From positions 3,228,501 to 3,292,500 of the forward strand of contig NC_019793.1 of NCBI RefSeq assembly GCF_000317835.1: a DNA stretch of 64,000 nucleotides, read 5' to 3'. The notes beneath the pieces were generated by a model that had not been told where the DNA came from, ran no database searches, and saw only the letters and a program-made list of their open reading frames with translations. A program made the position numbers and the translations under genes. Positions 27,287 to 36,483 of this stretch are shown one piece after another. Numbering within the stretch: position 1 is the stretch's first letter; each line of letters begins with the position of its first letter. The DNA comes from Deinococcus peraridilitoris DSM 19664. GTDB taxonomy: Bacteria > Deinococcota > Deinococci > Deinococcales > Deinococcaceae.

Positions 27287-28738
27287 TCAGGACAGCAGTG
27301 ACGGCAAGGAAACAGTGCCCAACGGGCCTTGCTGCACGATGCTCCCGACTTCCAGGTGTGCGGCGTGCGTCACGAAAGGCGGCAGGTCTGCCAGGCGGTG
27401 GACCACAAAGACAAACTGCGTATCCAGCCTGGCCAGCCGCTCGAACTCTTCCATCAGCCGCGCCTTGAAGGCGTCGTCGAGGTAATCGAACGGTTCGTCG
27501 AGCAACAGCAGGCGTGGCTGTGCTGCCAGGGCGCGGGCGAACAGCAACTTCTTGAGCTGTCCGTGCGACAGTTCGAGCGCCGGGCGTTCCAGCAGCGGCG
27601 TCAGATCCAGCCGATTGGTGATTCCGGCCAGCACCTGTTGCTGCGTTTCCGTCAGCGCCCCGGCCACCCCGACCGAGCCGAAAAAGCCCGAAGCCACCAC
27701 GGTGGCGCCTGAAACGTCCCGTTTGTGACGCGCCTGCTCCTCGGCCGAGATCAGGCCGATCAGGCGCCGCCGCTCGGTCAGGGTGGCGCGTGGAGAGAGG
27801 CCAAAACGCCGTACCCGCGCGCCCACGGCCGGATGCACCTCGCCCGCGATGAGCCGGGCCAGGCTGCTCTTTCCGGCGCCGTTGGGGCCGACCAGGGCCC
27901 AGTGTTCGTGCGTCCGCAGGTGCCAGTTCACTTCTCGCAGCACACGAACGTCGTTCAGGTACACGTCCGCCTCCTCGATTTCCACCAGCAGCTCGCCCGT
28001 TGGGGAGGGGGCAGGAGCGCGCCGCGGTACCGCACGCTCCTGGTGGGCCCGCACCGGGCCGCTGCACGTGGCGCTTCCCCCGACCAGCTGCAGGTGGTGC
28101 GTGGTGCTGGCCAGGAACTCTTCGCGGCGATGCGTGCTGTACAGCACGGTCAGGCCCTGTCCGGCCAAATCGTCGACCAGTTCGCGCAGCCTGATGTGCG
28201 AGGCGCGGTCCACGCCTTCCCAGAATTCGTCGAGGAGCAGCACCTGTGGCTCACCGGCGAGGGCGCGCGCCAACAGGACCTGTCGGCGCTGGCCCGTCGA
28301 GAGCGAGCGGATATCCCGCTGCGCGAGGTGGGCGAGATTCAGCCGGTCGATGGCGCTGCGGGCGCGTTCCTGTTGCCCGTCCTGCAACGGAAAAGGCGGC
28401 AGCGCCGAGCCGCTGAGGCCACTTTGCACCACCTGCTCGCCGCTCAGCGTCCAGTCGCTGCGGGCGTACCAGTCGCTCAGTTCGGGAGAGACCAGGGCGA
28501 AGCGCTCGCGCGCCTGCAGGGGACTGCGGGTGGGCACGCCGTTCAGTGTGTATGTCCGCTCCCCCAGGGTGGGCCACAGGTCACCGCGCACAAGTCTGAA
28601 AAAAGTACTCTTGCCCGCGCCGTTGGGACCGGTGATCGCCCACACGTCACCTTTCGCGAGCGTCCAGCAAAGGTCGTGCAAGGCGGCCCGCCCGGCGACG
28701 TTCACGCTGACGTGTTCGAGCTGAAGCAGGGGCGTCAT
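27287..28738 (-). CDS. ABC ATPase with two nucleotide-binding domains (ModF-like)
   Basis: The 483-residue protein contains two complete ABC ATPase domains and no membrane segment. Domain 1 (about 1-215) has Walker A GPNGAGKST near 37, signature LSTGQ and Walker B LLLDEF. Domain 2 (about 250-480) has Walker A GPNGAGKSS near 280, signature LSHGQ and Walker B LLLDEP. The layout matches E. coli ModF, an uncharacterised relative of molybdate ATPases. It is unlike ABC-F translation factors, because the linker is short and lacks the coiled-coil arm. No permease gene is adjacent. TAGACT lies 6 nt before the ATG. Confidence 0.82.
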   Translation of the reverse strand: MTPLLQLEHVSVNVAGRAALHDLCWTLAKGDVWAITGPNGAGKSTFFRLVRGDLWPTLGERTYTLNGVPTRSPLQARERFALVSPELSDWYARSDWTLSGEQVVQSGLSGSALPPFPLQDGQQERARSAIDRLNLAHLAQRDIRSLSTGQRRQVLLARALAGEPQVLLLDEFWEGVDRASHIRLRELVDDLAGQGLTVLYSTHRREEFLASTTHHLQLVGGSATCSGPVRAHQERAVPRRAPAPSPTGELLVEIEEADVYLNDVRVLREVNWHLRTHEHWALVGPNGAGKSSLARLIAGEVHPAVGARVRRFGLSPRATLTERRRLIGLISAEEQARHKRDVSGATVVASGFFGSVGVAGALTETQQQVLAGITNRLDLTPLLERPALELSHGQLKKLLFARALAAQPRLLLLDEPFDYLDDAFKARLMEEFERLARLDTQFVFVVHRLADLPPFVTHAAHLEVGSIVQQGPLGTVSLPSLLS

Positions 28739-28852
28739 GCAGCGAGTCTAGAGCCTTCCAGGCGGTCCGCGACAAGCGAAGCGCCTCCAGGCAGGAGACA
28801 CCGTGAATGCCCAGGATACTCAGACCGGGCCAAACAACCGTTAGATTGAGAC

Positions 28853-29656
28853 ATGGATGTTCAGCCCTATAGCGCCCTGAAGTTTGAGCAGCACCCGGAC
28901 GGTCTTCTGGAAATCATCCTCAGCAACGAAGGACGCCTCAACTCTGCCGATCGGCGCATGCACCGCGAACTGGCCTACGTCTGGCGCGACATCGACGCTT
29001 CGGATACCGTTCGGTCGGTGCTGATTCGCGGTGAAGGACGCGGTTTTTCTTCCGGAGGCGATTTCGAGCTGATCGAGGAAATGAGCCAGGACTTTCACGC
29101 GCTCACGCGGGTCTGGAAGGAAGCGCGCGACCTGGTGTACAACGTCATCAACTGCTCCAAACCGATTGTGAGTGCCATTCACGGGCCCTGCGTCGGCGCG
29201 GGACTGGCGGTGGCGCTGCTGGCCGACGTCTCCATTGCCGCAAAAAACGCGCGCATTCTCGACGGACACACCCGCCTGGGCGTCGCCGCCGGCGATCACG
29301 CCGCGATCATCTGGCCGCTGCTGTGCGGGTTGAACAAGGCCAAGTACTACCTGCTCCTGAACGAGCCCCTCAGCGGGGAAGAAGCCGAACGCATCGGCCT
29401 CGTGAGCCTGTGCGTCGAGGAAGAGGAACTGGTCCCGAAAGCCTTTGATGTGGCCCGCAAGCTGGCAAACGGCAGCCCCACGGCAGTGCGCTGGACCAAG
29501 TATGCCCTGAACAACTGGCTGCGTCTGGCCGGACCGACGTTCGATACCAGCCTCGCGCTGGAGTTTCTCGGCTTCACCGGTCCGGATGTGCGCGAAGGAC
29601 TGGCCAGCCTGCGCGAGAAGCGACCACCCAACTTCGAGGAGCACGCGCCCCTGTGA
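28853..29656 (+). CDS. Enoyl-CoA hydratase/isomerase (crotonase) family protein
   Basis: The 267-residue protein has the crotonase fold. Its oxyanion-hole segments are SSGGDF near residue 67 and GPCVGAGLA near 115. The two catalytic glutamates of enoyl-CoA hydratase are not present: Ala occupies the first ([10 protein letters not shown]) and Thr the second ([12 protein letters not shown]). The protein belongs to a subgroup with the [14 protein letters not shown] motif whose substrates are unknown. TAGATT lies 5 nt before the ATG. It may be a CoA thioesterase, isomerase or decarboxylase. It stands near an HAD phosphatase with no clear pathway link. Confidence 0.85.
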   Translation: MDVQPYSALKFEQHPDGLLEIILSNEGRLNSADRRMHRELAYVWRDIDASDTVRSVLIRGEGRGFSSGGDFELIEEMSQDFHALTRVWKEARDLVYNVINCSKPIVSAIHGPCVGAGLAVALLADVSIAAKNARILDGHTRLGVAAGDHAAIIWPLLCGLNKAKYYLLLNEPLSGEEAERIGLVSLCVEEEELVPKAFDVARKLANGSPTAVRWTKYALNNWLRLAGPTFDTSLALEFLGFTGPDVREGLASLREKRPPNFEEHAPL

Positions 29657-29714
29657 ACGCAGCAGCGGCGAAGCGTCACCTTCCTCGCCGGGCGACCATG
29701 AAACAATGCCCAGT

Positions 29715-30491
29715 ATGCGCCTGATCGCCTTTGACCTCGACGGCACCCTGCTCGATCATGACAAAAGCATTCCACAGCGTAGCTCCCGCGTCATCGAGCA
29801 GCTGCGCGCTCATGGCTGCCTGTTCGCGGTCATCACCGGTCGGGCGCGCGTTCCCGATGACGTGATGTCCACTGTCCGTCCGCAGGCCACCGCGACCAGC
29901 AACGGCGGCAGCATTGCCGTCGGCGAGGAGATGCTGATCGAGCACCTCCTGACGCCAGAGCAGATCCGCGCGGTGGACGCGCTCGTGCCCCAGGATGCCG
30001 AGGTCATCGCCTTCGGTACCGACGCGGTCTACGCCCGTGATCCGCACACGCAGGTGTTCGACTGGCTGAGCGGACGCACCCTGAAACCCCTGGAGGAAGC
30101 CGCGAGGGGGCGGGTGCTGAAGTTCAACGTGCGCCATCCCGAAGCCTGGCGTTACCGTGAGACCATCGAGGCGCTCGGGGACATGACCGTCACGGGTGGA
30201 GTGGCGCCCTACGAACACTTCCTCACGGTCACGCCCGCCCGGGCAAACAAGGGCGACGCCCTGCGGGACATCGCGCGTGCCCTGGACGTGCCGCTCGCGC
30301 AGACTGTGGCCTTTGGTGACAGCGACAATGACCTGGCTATGTTTCAGGTGGCCGGTACGGCCGTGCAGGTGGGTCAAGCCGAGTGCCTCGTGGGCCGGGG
30401 GCATCATCAGGTAAGCTGTGCCGCGCTGGGGCTGCCCGGCTGGCTGGAATACTACCTGGGCGAGCTGGCCCGTGAACTGCCAAGGGCGTGA
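29715..30491 (+). CDS. Cof-type HAD-IIB sugar-phosphate phosphatase
   Basis: The 258-residue enzyme belongs to the HAD superfamily with a type II cap. Motif I DLDGTLL, with the nucleophilic Asp at residue 7, is at the N-terminus. The Lys of motif III is in [10 protein letters not shown] and motif IV reads [12 protein letters not shown]. Such enzymes dephosphorylate sugar phosphates, flavin precursors or pyridoxal phosphate. The start at 29715 places motif I at the usual position; an ATG three codons earlier (29706) is possible. No ribosome site is convincing for either. Function beyond phosphatase is unknown. Confidence 0.88.
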   Translation: MRLIAFDLDGTLLDHDKSIPQRSSRVIEQLRAHGCLFAVITGRARVPDDVMSTVRPQATATSNGGSIAVGEEMLIEHLLTPEQIRAVDALVPQDAEVIAFGTDAVYARDPHTQVFDWLSGRTLKPLEEAARGRVLKFNVRHPEAWRYRETIEALGDMTVTGGVAPYEHFLTVTPARANKGDALRDIARALDVPLAQTVAFGDSDNDLAMFQVAGTAVQVGQAECLVGRGHHQVSCAALGLPGWLEYYLGELARELPRA

Positions 30492-30568
30492 CCTCACCCG
30501 GCTGAGCAAGGCGCTGCTGAGCAAAATGGCTTACGCCCGTCCGGTGGCTATGGTGTTAGCGTTGCGCC

Positions 30569-31954
30569 ATGCAACTTCAAAGCGATGTCGTGGGAACAGC
30601 AGACCTTCAGCTCGTGTTCGTTCAGGCAGGCGCCCCCATGGGGGCGCCTGATTTCGGTGCCGATTTCGCCGCGCTGCTCGCTCGTGTCGCTCGCGAAGTG
30701 CAGGACGATCAGCTCAGCCCGATTCGCTGGACCGAGGGTGACCTGACCCTGGCCAGCATGCCCGAGGACGCGCAGTCTGCCCGCCGGCTGGGTGTGCTGC
30801 TGGCCCGGGCGGCCCGCGAGTTGGGTGCCCGGAGCGTGCGCGTGAACGAGCTGCCTGCCGACCTCGCCTACGAACTGGCGTTGGGCGTGCAGTTGGGTGC
30901 GTACCGCTTCACGCGTTTCAAGAGTGACGAGAAACCGCAGCTCGAGCAACTCTCGGTGGGTGGCCTGCGCCATGAGGATGTGCAGCGGGTGGACGCGGTC
31001 GCGCAGGGCGTCACGCTTGCCCGTGACCTCGTCAACCTGCCCTTCAGCGCCCTCGACGCGAGGGGGCTGGCGCGCGTCGCCGCTCAGCTTTCGGAGGCGC
31101 ACGCGCTGGAACTGGAAGTCTGGGACCGCGCCGAATGCGAAGTGCGCGGTCTGGGTTTGTTCCTGGCAGTGGCTCAGGGCACGTCGCACGAACCGCAGTT
31201 CATTCAGCTGCGTCACCGGCCCGAGAAGGCGACGCGGGTCATCGCCCTGGTGGGCAAGGGTGTGATGTTCGACACGGGCGGGTACAGCCTCAAGACCTCA
31301 CAGGGCATGGTCACCATGAAGTGCGACATGGGTGGCGCTGCCGCCGTACTCGGCGCCATGAAGACTGTGGCGCTGCTGGCCCCGCAGGTCGAGGTGCGCG
31401 CTTACGTGGCCGCCACGGACAACGCCGTTTCAGATCACGCCATGCGCCCGGGTGACATCTTCCGGGGCGCGAGCGGCAAGACCGTGGAAGTCACCAACAC
31501 CGACGCGGAAGGGCGCCTGACCCTCGCCGACGCCCTCGCGGTGGCCGATGACGACGCGCCCGACGCCATCATCGACCTCGCTACCCTGACGGGCGCCAAG
31601 GTGACCGCGCTCGGAGAGGACATCGCCGCGCTGTTTGCCAACGATGACGCGCTGGCACGCGAACTCCTGAGCGCCGCAGGACGCGCCGGAGAGCCTCTGT
31701 GGCAGCTTCCCCTGCACGCGCCGTACCTCAAGGGATACCAGAAAGGACCCGCCGACCTGAAAAACAGCGACCTCAAGCCCGCCGGGGGCAGCATCAAGGC
31801 GGCACTGTTCATGCAGGAATTCGTGACGCGGCCCTGGGCGCACCTTGATATCGCCGGCAACGCCCTCAGTGAAAGCGAGAACGACTTCGGCCCGGCAGGT
31901 GGGACAGGGTACGGGGTGATGACCCTCGTCGAACTGATCGCTCCCCGCGCATAA
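30569..31954 (+). CDS. Leucyl aminopeptidase, family M17
   Basis: The 461-residue cytosolic enzyme removes N-terminal residues from peptides and forms hexamers in its family. The catalytic domain contains GKGVMFDTGGYSLK (metal-binding Lys and Asp), the MKCDMGGAA block and the diagnostic NTDAEGRL signature, which holds further metal ligands and the catalytic Arg. The N-terminal 160 residues are the variable macro-like domain. TAGCGT lies 6 nt before the ATG. A strong terminator follows. Confidence 0.95.
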   Translation: MQLQSDVVGTADLQLVFVQAGAPMGAPDFGADFAALLARVAREVQDDQLSPIRWTEGDLTLASMPEDAQSARRLGVLLARAARELGARSVRVNELPADLAYELALGVQLGAYRFTRFKSDEKPQLEQLSVGGLRHEDVQRVDAVAQGVTLARDLVNLPFSALDARGLARVAAQLSEAHALELEVWDRAECEVRGLGLFLAVAQGTSHEPQFIQLRHRPEKATRVIALVGKGVMFDTGGYSLKTSQGMVTMKCDMGGAAAVLGAMKTVALLAPQVEVRAYVAATDNAVSDHAMRPGDIFRGASGKTVEVTNTDAEGRLTLADALAVADDDAPDAIIDLATLTGAKVTALGEDIAALFANDDALARELLSAAGRAGEPLWQLPLHAPYLKGYQKGPADLKNSDLKPAGGSIKAALFMQEFVTRPWAHLDIAGNALSESENDFGPAGGTGYGVMTLVELIAPRA

Positions 31955-31965
31955 ACGTGGAGGAT

Positions 31966-32008
31966 GCAAGCAGCGAGGACAGCCCTGTCCTCGCTGCTTG
32001 CGTCTTTT
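31966..32008 (+). terminator. Intrinsic terminator after the aminopeptidase gene
   Basis: A perfect 17-bp stem (GCAAGCAGCGAGGACAG and its complement) with a 2-nt spacer is followed by GTCTTTT. It also separates the convergent serS gene. Confidence 0.88.
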
Positions 32009-32030
32009 GTGCTTTGCTGGGTGAACGCGG

Positions 32031-33290
32031 TCAGCCGATGAATTCACGCCCGCGGAGATAAGGACGCAGCGCTTCTGGAATCCGCACGCGACCGTCTTCC
32101 TGCTGGTGGTTTTCCAGGAAAGGCACCAGAATGCGTGGCACGGCAATTCCGGTGTTGTTCAGCGTGTGCGCGAACTTGACCTTGCCGTCCTCGTCGCGGT
32201 AGCGCAGGTTCGTGCGCCGCGCCTGCCAGTCGCCCAGGTACGAGCAAGAGTGCGTCTCCCGGTAGCGCCCTTCGCTGGGCACCCAGGTTTCGATATCGTA
32301 CATCATCAGTTTGCCGCGCCCCATGTCACCGGTGCTGTTGGCCATCACGCGGTAAGGCAGCTCCAGGGCGCGCAGCAGCCCCTCGGCATTGGCGAGGATT
32401 CGCTCGAACCATGTCCAGGCGTCTTCGGGGCGTGTCAGGACGTACTGCTCGACTTTCTTGAATTCGTGCACGCGCATCAGTCCGCGCACGTCGCGCCCCG
32501 CGCTCCCGGCTTCGCTTCGGAAGGCGCCGGACAACGCAGCGTAAGCGAGCGGCAGATCTCCCGCACCGAGAATTTCGTCCGCGTACAGGCTGTTGACGGG
32601 CACTTCGGCCGTGCCGGCCAGCATCAGGTCCTCGCCCTCGATCTTGTAAACCTGATCTTCGCCTCCCGGGAAATGCCCGGTGCCCACCAGGGTTTCCGGG
32701 CGCACCAGGGCGCTCGTGCTGAGGAGCGTAAAGCCCCGCTCCTCCAGGAAATCCAGCGCGAAGCTGATGAGGCCCTGTTCCAGACGAACCGCGTCGCCCT
32801 TGAGCAGGTACGAGCGGCTGCCGGACACGCGCGCCACGCGTTCCAGGTCGGCCCAGCCGTGCAGTTCGAGCAACTGCAGGTGATCGCGCGGCGGAAAGGC
32901 GAACTCGCGCGGCGTTCCTTCGCGGCGAAGCTCGACGTTGTCCTCGTCCGACGCCCCGATCGGCGCACGTTCATCGGGAATTTGCGGAACCTGCAGCAGC
33001 AGCATCTTGAGGGCGTCTTCGTGCGCGCGCAGTTCGGGCTCCATCGCCTTGATCTCCTCGGCCAGGTCCTTGCCACGCTGAATCAACGTGGGGCGCTCGT
33101 CGGAACTCGCTTTGGGAACCAGTTTGGCGTTCCCGTTGCGTTCGGCCTGCAAGATTTCGAGTTTCTGACGGAGGGCCAGAAGTTCGCTGTCTACCCGCAG
33201 CAGATGGTCGAGGTCAAGGGCGAGGTGCTTGACTTCGATGGCCCGCCGGACAACCTGCGGGTTTTCACGGATGAATTTGAGGTCGAGCAC
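32031..33290 (-). CDS. serS: Seryl-tRNA synthetase
   Basis: The 419-residue class II synthetase charges tRNA-Ser. The N-terminal helical arm (about residues 1-105) that grips the tRNA long variable arm is present. The catalytic domain has motif 2 (AFRSEAGSAGRDVRGLMRVHEF near 260-280) and motif 3 near the C-terminus (NNTGIAVPRILVPFLE). The start is a GTG at 33290. It lies 50 bp after gatC and is probably cotranscribed. No T-box leader is seen. Confidence 0.98.
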   Translation of the reverse strand: MLDLKFIRENPQVVRRAIEVKHLALDLDHLLRVDSELLALRQKLEILQAERNGNAKLVPKASSDERPTLIQRGKDLAEEIKAMEPELRAHEDALKMLLLQVPQIPDERAPIGASDEDNVELRREGTPREFAFPPRDHLQLLELHGWADLERVARVSGSRSYLLKGDAVRLEQGLISFALDFLEERGFTLLSTSALVRPETLVGTGHFPGGEDQVYKIEGEDLMLAGTAEVPVNSLYADEILGAGDLPLAYAALSGAFRSEAGSAGRDVRGLMRVHEFKKVEQYVLTRPEDAWTWFERILANAEGLLRALELPYRVMANSTGDMGRGKLMMYDIETWVPSEGRYRETHSCSYLGDWQARRTNLRYRDEDGKVKFAHTLNNTGIAVPRILVPFLENHQQEDGRVRIPEALRPYLRGREFIG

Positions 33291-33340
33291 TCAGCGGACC
33301 CTTTCCCGGAAAAGGCGCACGTGCCGTTCGGTCCTGCCGT

Positions 33341-33643
33341 TCACTGTTCCACCGTGCGAGGCACCTTGAAAAAGCCTTCCTGCTGCTCGACGGCGAGTTC
33401 GAGGGCTTGTGCCTGCGAGAACATCTCACTGCGCTCGGGCCCTTCGGGTTCGTCCTCACGCATGATGTTTTCCAGCGCTACAGGACGCTGCATTTCTTGA
33501 ACGCCTTCGGTGTCGAGTTCCTGAAGCTTTTCGAAGTACCCGAGGATCTTGTTGAGGTCGCCCTGCATGCGCGCTGTTTCGTCTTCGGTCAGCTGCAGCC
33601 GGGCGAGCTTGGTCAGGTGAGCCATTTCCGCCGCGTCGATCAT
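33341..33643 (-). CDS. gatC: Asp-tRNA(Asn)/Glu-tRNA(Gln) amidotransferase subunit C
   Basis: The 100-residue protein is the small stabilising subunit of the GatCAB amidotransferase. It begins IDAAEMAHLTKLARLQLTED, the usual GatC start, and keeps the NKILGYFEKLQELDTEG segment. GatA and GatB are not in this window. TATAAT, a consensus -10 box, lies 7 nt before the ATG, suggesting a leaderless mRNA. serS follows on the same strand, so both translation genes may share this promoter. Confidence 0.95.
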   Translation of the reverse strand: MIDAAEMAHLTKLARLQLTEDETARMQGDLNKILGYFEKLQELDTEGVQEMQRPVALENIMREDEPEGPERSEMFSQAQALELAVEQQEGFFKVPRTVEQ

Positions 33644-33742
33644 GCGAAGGATTATAGCCGGGAGCGTCAGGCGCCCGGCTTGCCCACGTCGGCATTCGTC
33701 AAGGAGCGTGCGTACCTCGGGTGGCGGCTGGTAGCCTGACTT

Positions 33743-35188
33743 ATGACCCCCGAGGAATTCCGACGCATCGGTTACGAACTGATCGACTGGATTGCCGACT
33801 ACCGCGAACAGGTGGCAAGTCTGCCTGTCATGTCGACCGTGAAGCCGGGCGAGGTGCGCGCCGCGCTGCCGTCCACGCCACCCCAGCAGCCGGAAGGATT
33901 CGACGCGATCTTCCAGGACCTGAACGATGTCATCGTGCCCGGGCTCTCACACTGGCAAAGCCCGCGCTTTTTTGGCTACTTTCCGGCCAATGCCCCCCTC
34001 GAAAGCGTGCTGGGTGATTTCCTCAGTTCGGGTCTGGGAGTGCTGGGTCTGAGCTGGCAGTCGAGTCCGGCATTGTCGGAACTCGAAGAGGTGGTGACCG
34101 ACTGGCTGCGGCAGATGCTGGGTCTCTCTGTCAACTGGAGCGGCGTGATTCAGGACACCGCCTCGACGAGCACGCTGGTGGCGCTGCTGTGTGCCCGCGA
34201 AAAGGTGTCGGATTACGCGATGGGGCGCGGCGGACTGCAGGCGCAGACAGCGCCTCTCACGGTGTACGCCAGCGTGCACGGCCACAGCTCGGTCGACAAG
34301 GCCGCTTTGCTCGCCGGTTTCGGTCGGGACAACATTCGCGCCATCGCGGTCGACGAACTGCACGCCCTGCGGCCTGAGGCCCTGGAAAGTGCCATCCAGG
34401 CCGACCTGGCGGCGGGCCGCATTCCCTGCGCGGTGGTTGTCACCACCGGCACGACTGCGACGACCGCCATCGACCCGGTCAAAGCTGCGGCCGAAATCGC
34501 CCGGCGCTACGGTCTGTGGCTCCACGTGGACGCGGCGATGGCGGGCAGCGCCATGATTCTGCCCGAATGCCGCTCACTCTGGGAGGGTGTCGAAGAAGCC
34601 GACTCGATTGTCGTGAATGCCCACAAGTGGTTGGGCGCCGTGTTCGACACCTCGCTCTACTACGTGCGTGATCCGCAGCACCTGATTCGTGTGATGTCCA
34701 CCAACCCGAGCTACCTGCACAGCAGCGTGGACGATCAGGTCAGAAATCTGCGGGACTGGGGTATTCCGCTGGGACGGCGTTTTCGTGCACTCAAGCTGTG
34801 GTGCCTCATTCGGGAGCAGGGTGTAGAGGGCCTGCAGGCCAGGCTGCGCCGCGATCTGCACAATGCCCGCTGGCTTGCCGATCAGGTCGACGCTGCGCCA
34901 CGGTGGGTCCGGCTGGCCCCAGTGCCCCTGCAGACCGTCTGCCTGCGCTACGAACCTGACGGTCTGAGCGGTGACGATTTCGATGATTTCACGCGGACGT
35001 GGTGCCAGCGCATCAACGATTCGGGTGTGGCTTACCTCACGCCGGCGGTGCTGGAGGGACGCTGGATGGTTCGCGTCTCGGTCGGTTCAGTGACGACCGA
35101 GCTTGAACACGTCCGTCAACTGTGGACCGTGATGCGCGAGACCGCGGAGGCTGTCGCGGCTGAGTGGCCCGTGCCCACTTCCAGCTGA
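33743..35188 (+). CDS. PLP-dependent group II decarboxylase (aromatic amino acid decarboxylase-like)
   Basis: The 481-residue protein belongs to the group II PLP decarboxylases (DOPA, tyrosine and tryptophan decarboxylases). The PLP lysine is Lys295 in NAHKWLGA. The cofactor-binding HVDAAMAGSA segment near 260 and the TTGTTATTAIDP block near 235 are typical. The N-terminal FRRIGYELIDWIADYRE and PRFFGYFPANAP segments match the aromatic amino acid group. It would convert an aromatic amino acid to its amine, but the exact substrate cannot be set. TAGCCT lies 5 nt before the ATG. It stands alone. Confidence 0.9.
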   Translation: MTPEEFRRIGYELIDWIADYREQVASLPVMSTVKPGEVRAALPSTPPQQPEGFDAIFQDLNDVIVPGLSHWQSPRFFGYFPANAPLESVLGDFLSSGLGVLGLSWQSSPALSELEEVVTDWLRQMLGLSVNWSGVIQDTASTSTLVALLCAREKVSDYAMGRGGLQAQTAPLTVYASVHGHSSVDKAALLAGFGRDNIRAIAVDELHALRPEALESAIQADLAAGRIPCAVVVTTGTTATTAIDPVKAAAEIARRYGLWLHVDAAMAGSAMILPECRSLWEGVEEADSIVVNAHKWLGAVFDTSLYYVRDPQHLIRVMSTNPSYLHSSVDDQVRNLRDWGIPLGRRFRALKLWCLIREQGVEGLQARLRRDLHNARWLADQVDAAPRWVRLAPVPLQTVCLRYEPDGLSGDDFDDFTRTWCQRINDSGVAYLTPAVLEGRWMVRVSVGSVTTELEHVRQLWTVMRETAEAVAAEWPVPTSS

Positions 35189-35235
35189 GCGGCAACGCTG
35201 AGGCAAGGTACGGCAAAACAAAGCTATGCAAACAA

Positions 35236-35467
35236 TTGACATACCGCTGACGTGGATTTTTGTACACTGAGGCAAGTTGAACACGATTTGCCTGCACTGC
35301 AGCGTGACCCGTCGTCCAGTCGCTCTTCTGGACTTCCCGGTTCGGAGCATTTCGGTTGGAGAGGCCGCCCTTGTGGCGGCCTTTCGTGTTTTCTGCGGAT
35401 GGTGGACAGCGTGACCGCTTCCTCCACGCAAGGCGTTTCGGGCACAGCGGAACATCAGGAGGCACCA
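35236..35467 (+). promoter_or_regulatory. Promoter and structured leader of the small HTH gene
   Basis: TTGACA (35236-35241) and an extended -10 TGTACACT (35261-35268) are present but 21 bp apart, longer than usual. The following ~190 nt contain a hairpin GTCCAG-N8-CTGGAC (35314-35333) and a terminator-like hairpin GAGGCCGCC-N5-GGCGGCC (near 35361-35381) followed by TTTCGTGTTTT. This occurs before the ribosome site at 35457, so the leader could attenuate transcription. The 279-bp gap holds no other gene. Confidence 0.45.
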
Positions 35468-35671
35468 GTGACCTTACGTGAACAGTTCGACCGTTTGCCG
35501 AAGCTCCTCAAGGTCAGCGAAGTCTGCGATTACACCGGTTGTCACGAACGAACCGTGCGCCGCTGGATTCGTGACGGACGGCTCAGCGCCGTCGAGAGCG
35601 GTGCGGGCCTGCGGGTCCCCCGACGCTCCCTGTGGCGTTTCCTGGGTCTGGATATCGCCCTGAGTGCCTGA
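35468..35671 (+). CDS. Small excisionase/MerR-like helix-turn-helix protein
   Basis: The 67-residue protein is a single winged helix of the HTH_17 type: LKVSEVCDYTGCHERTVRR is the helix-turn-helix and IRDGRLSAVESGAGLRVPRRSL the wing. It should bind DNA as a small regulator or excision-type architectural factor. The GTG at 35468 was chosen because AGGAGG lies 5 nt upstream; a longer ATG start at 35399 would fall just after the terminator-like hairpin and has no ribosome site. No integrase or phage gene is nearby, so a chromosomal regulator is more likely. Confidence 0.75.
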   Translation: MTLREQFDRLPKLLKVSEVCDYTGCHERTVRRWIRDGRLSAVESGAGLRVPRRSLWRFLGLDIALSA

Positions 35672-35702
35672 AGGGCCGGGCGCCTGACGCTACACTGGCG
35701 CC

Positions 35703-36428
35703 GTGCGTCTGGACGACCTTCTGACACGCGTTTCTGCAGGGCAGTATGCCGAGGCGCGCACTGCGCTGTCTTCGTTCTCTCCTGTTCCCGAGGAGCTGCC
35801 CCAGGCAGCCCGGCTGGCCCTGGAACTGGGTTGTCCATCGCTGTCCGTACGGTGGTGGCAAGAAGCGCTCGCTGCAGGCACAGGCGAAGACCTTCAGGTA
35901 CGGTTGGGGCACGCTGCCGCCCTGTGTCGTTTGGGCGCGGGCGCGGCAGCCTGGCACGCGTTGCAGCCCGCGCCGCTGACTGCGCGCGTCGCCGTTCTGC
36001 GCGCACGGGCGTTGTCGCTGTGGTCGGGAACACAGGGCACGGACCCGCCCGGAGACGTTCTGGAAGCATCAGGGCAGGCCCGCGATCTCGCCCGTCAGGA
36101 GGGTGACGCGGCCGCACTGGTCGCGGCGGTGACCTTGATCGCCGAGACGCTGCTGGCGCGAGGGGAGGCCAGAGCAGCCCTGCACGCACTGGCCGAAGGG
36201 CTCAAGGTGACAGAAGTGGCCGGTCAGGCTGCCGATGCACACCTGCTGGCGGTGCTGGCACACGTGCAGATGCGCGTCGGCTCTCCCCGAAAGGCGCAGG
36301 CGACCGCCGAGAAAGCGCTGCAGCGCAGCAGACCCGCCTCGCCGGCACGTGTACAGGCCCTGCGTGCACTGGGACGCCTGGAAGAAGCCGCCACAGAAGC
36401 GAGCGCCGGCGAACTCACCGGAACCTGA
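35703..36428 (+). CDS. Alanine-rich helical repeat (TPR-like) hypothetical protein
   Basis: The 241-residue protein is rich in Ala and Leu and predicted to be almost all helical. Degenerate 34-residue repeats such as ARALSLW, AAVTLIAETLLARGEARAAL and AVLAHVQMRVGSPRKAQ resemble TPR units. It has no catalytic motif, signal or membrane segment, and probably serves as a protein-interaction scaffold. TACACT lies exactly 6 nt before the GTG start. It follows the HTH gene by 31 bp but has its own promoter. A terminator overlaps its stop codon. Confidence 0.65.
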   Translation: MRLDDLLTRVSAGQYAEARTALSSFSPVPEELPQAARLALELGCPSLSVRWWQEALAAGTGEDLQVRLGHAAALCRLGAGAAAWHALQPAPLTARVAVLRARALSLWSGTQGTDPPGDVLEASGQARDLARQEGDAAALVAAVTLIAETLLARGEARAALHALAEGLKVTEVAGQAADAHLLAVLAHVQMRVGSPRKAQATAEKALQRSRPASPARVQALRALGRLEEAATEASAGELTGT

Positions 36429-36448
36429 GACACTGCTGTCTCAGGTTC
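36421..36448. terminator. Hairpin overlapping the stop of the TPR-like gene
   Basis: A perfect 12-bp stem (GAACCTGAGACA and its complement) has a 4-nt loop and includes the TGA stop codon. It can serve both convergent genes. Confidence 0.75.
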
Positions 36449-36483
36449 AAGGCATTCCTGACGTGTCGTCATCCGGTCGTTCG

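Noticed and set aside
27287..28738. ABC-F ribosome-protection factor
   Set aside because: The linker between the two ATPase domains is short and not the long charged coiled coil of ABC-F proteins; ModF-like is a better fit.
33291..33340. T-box leader before serS
   Set aside because: Only 50 bp separate gatC and serS, too short for a T-box, and the specifier and antiterminator sequences are absent.
32106..33500. 464-codon plus-strand frame opposite serS and gatC
   Set aside because: serS and gatC are unmistakable on the other strand.
35468..35671. Prophage or integrative element suggested by an excisionase-like HTH protein
   Set aside because: No integrase, attachment repeats or phage genes surround it, and neighbouring genes are ordinary chromosome.
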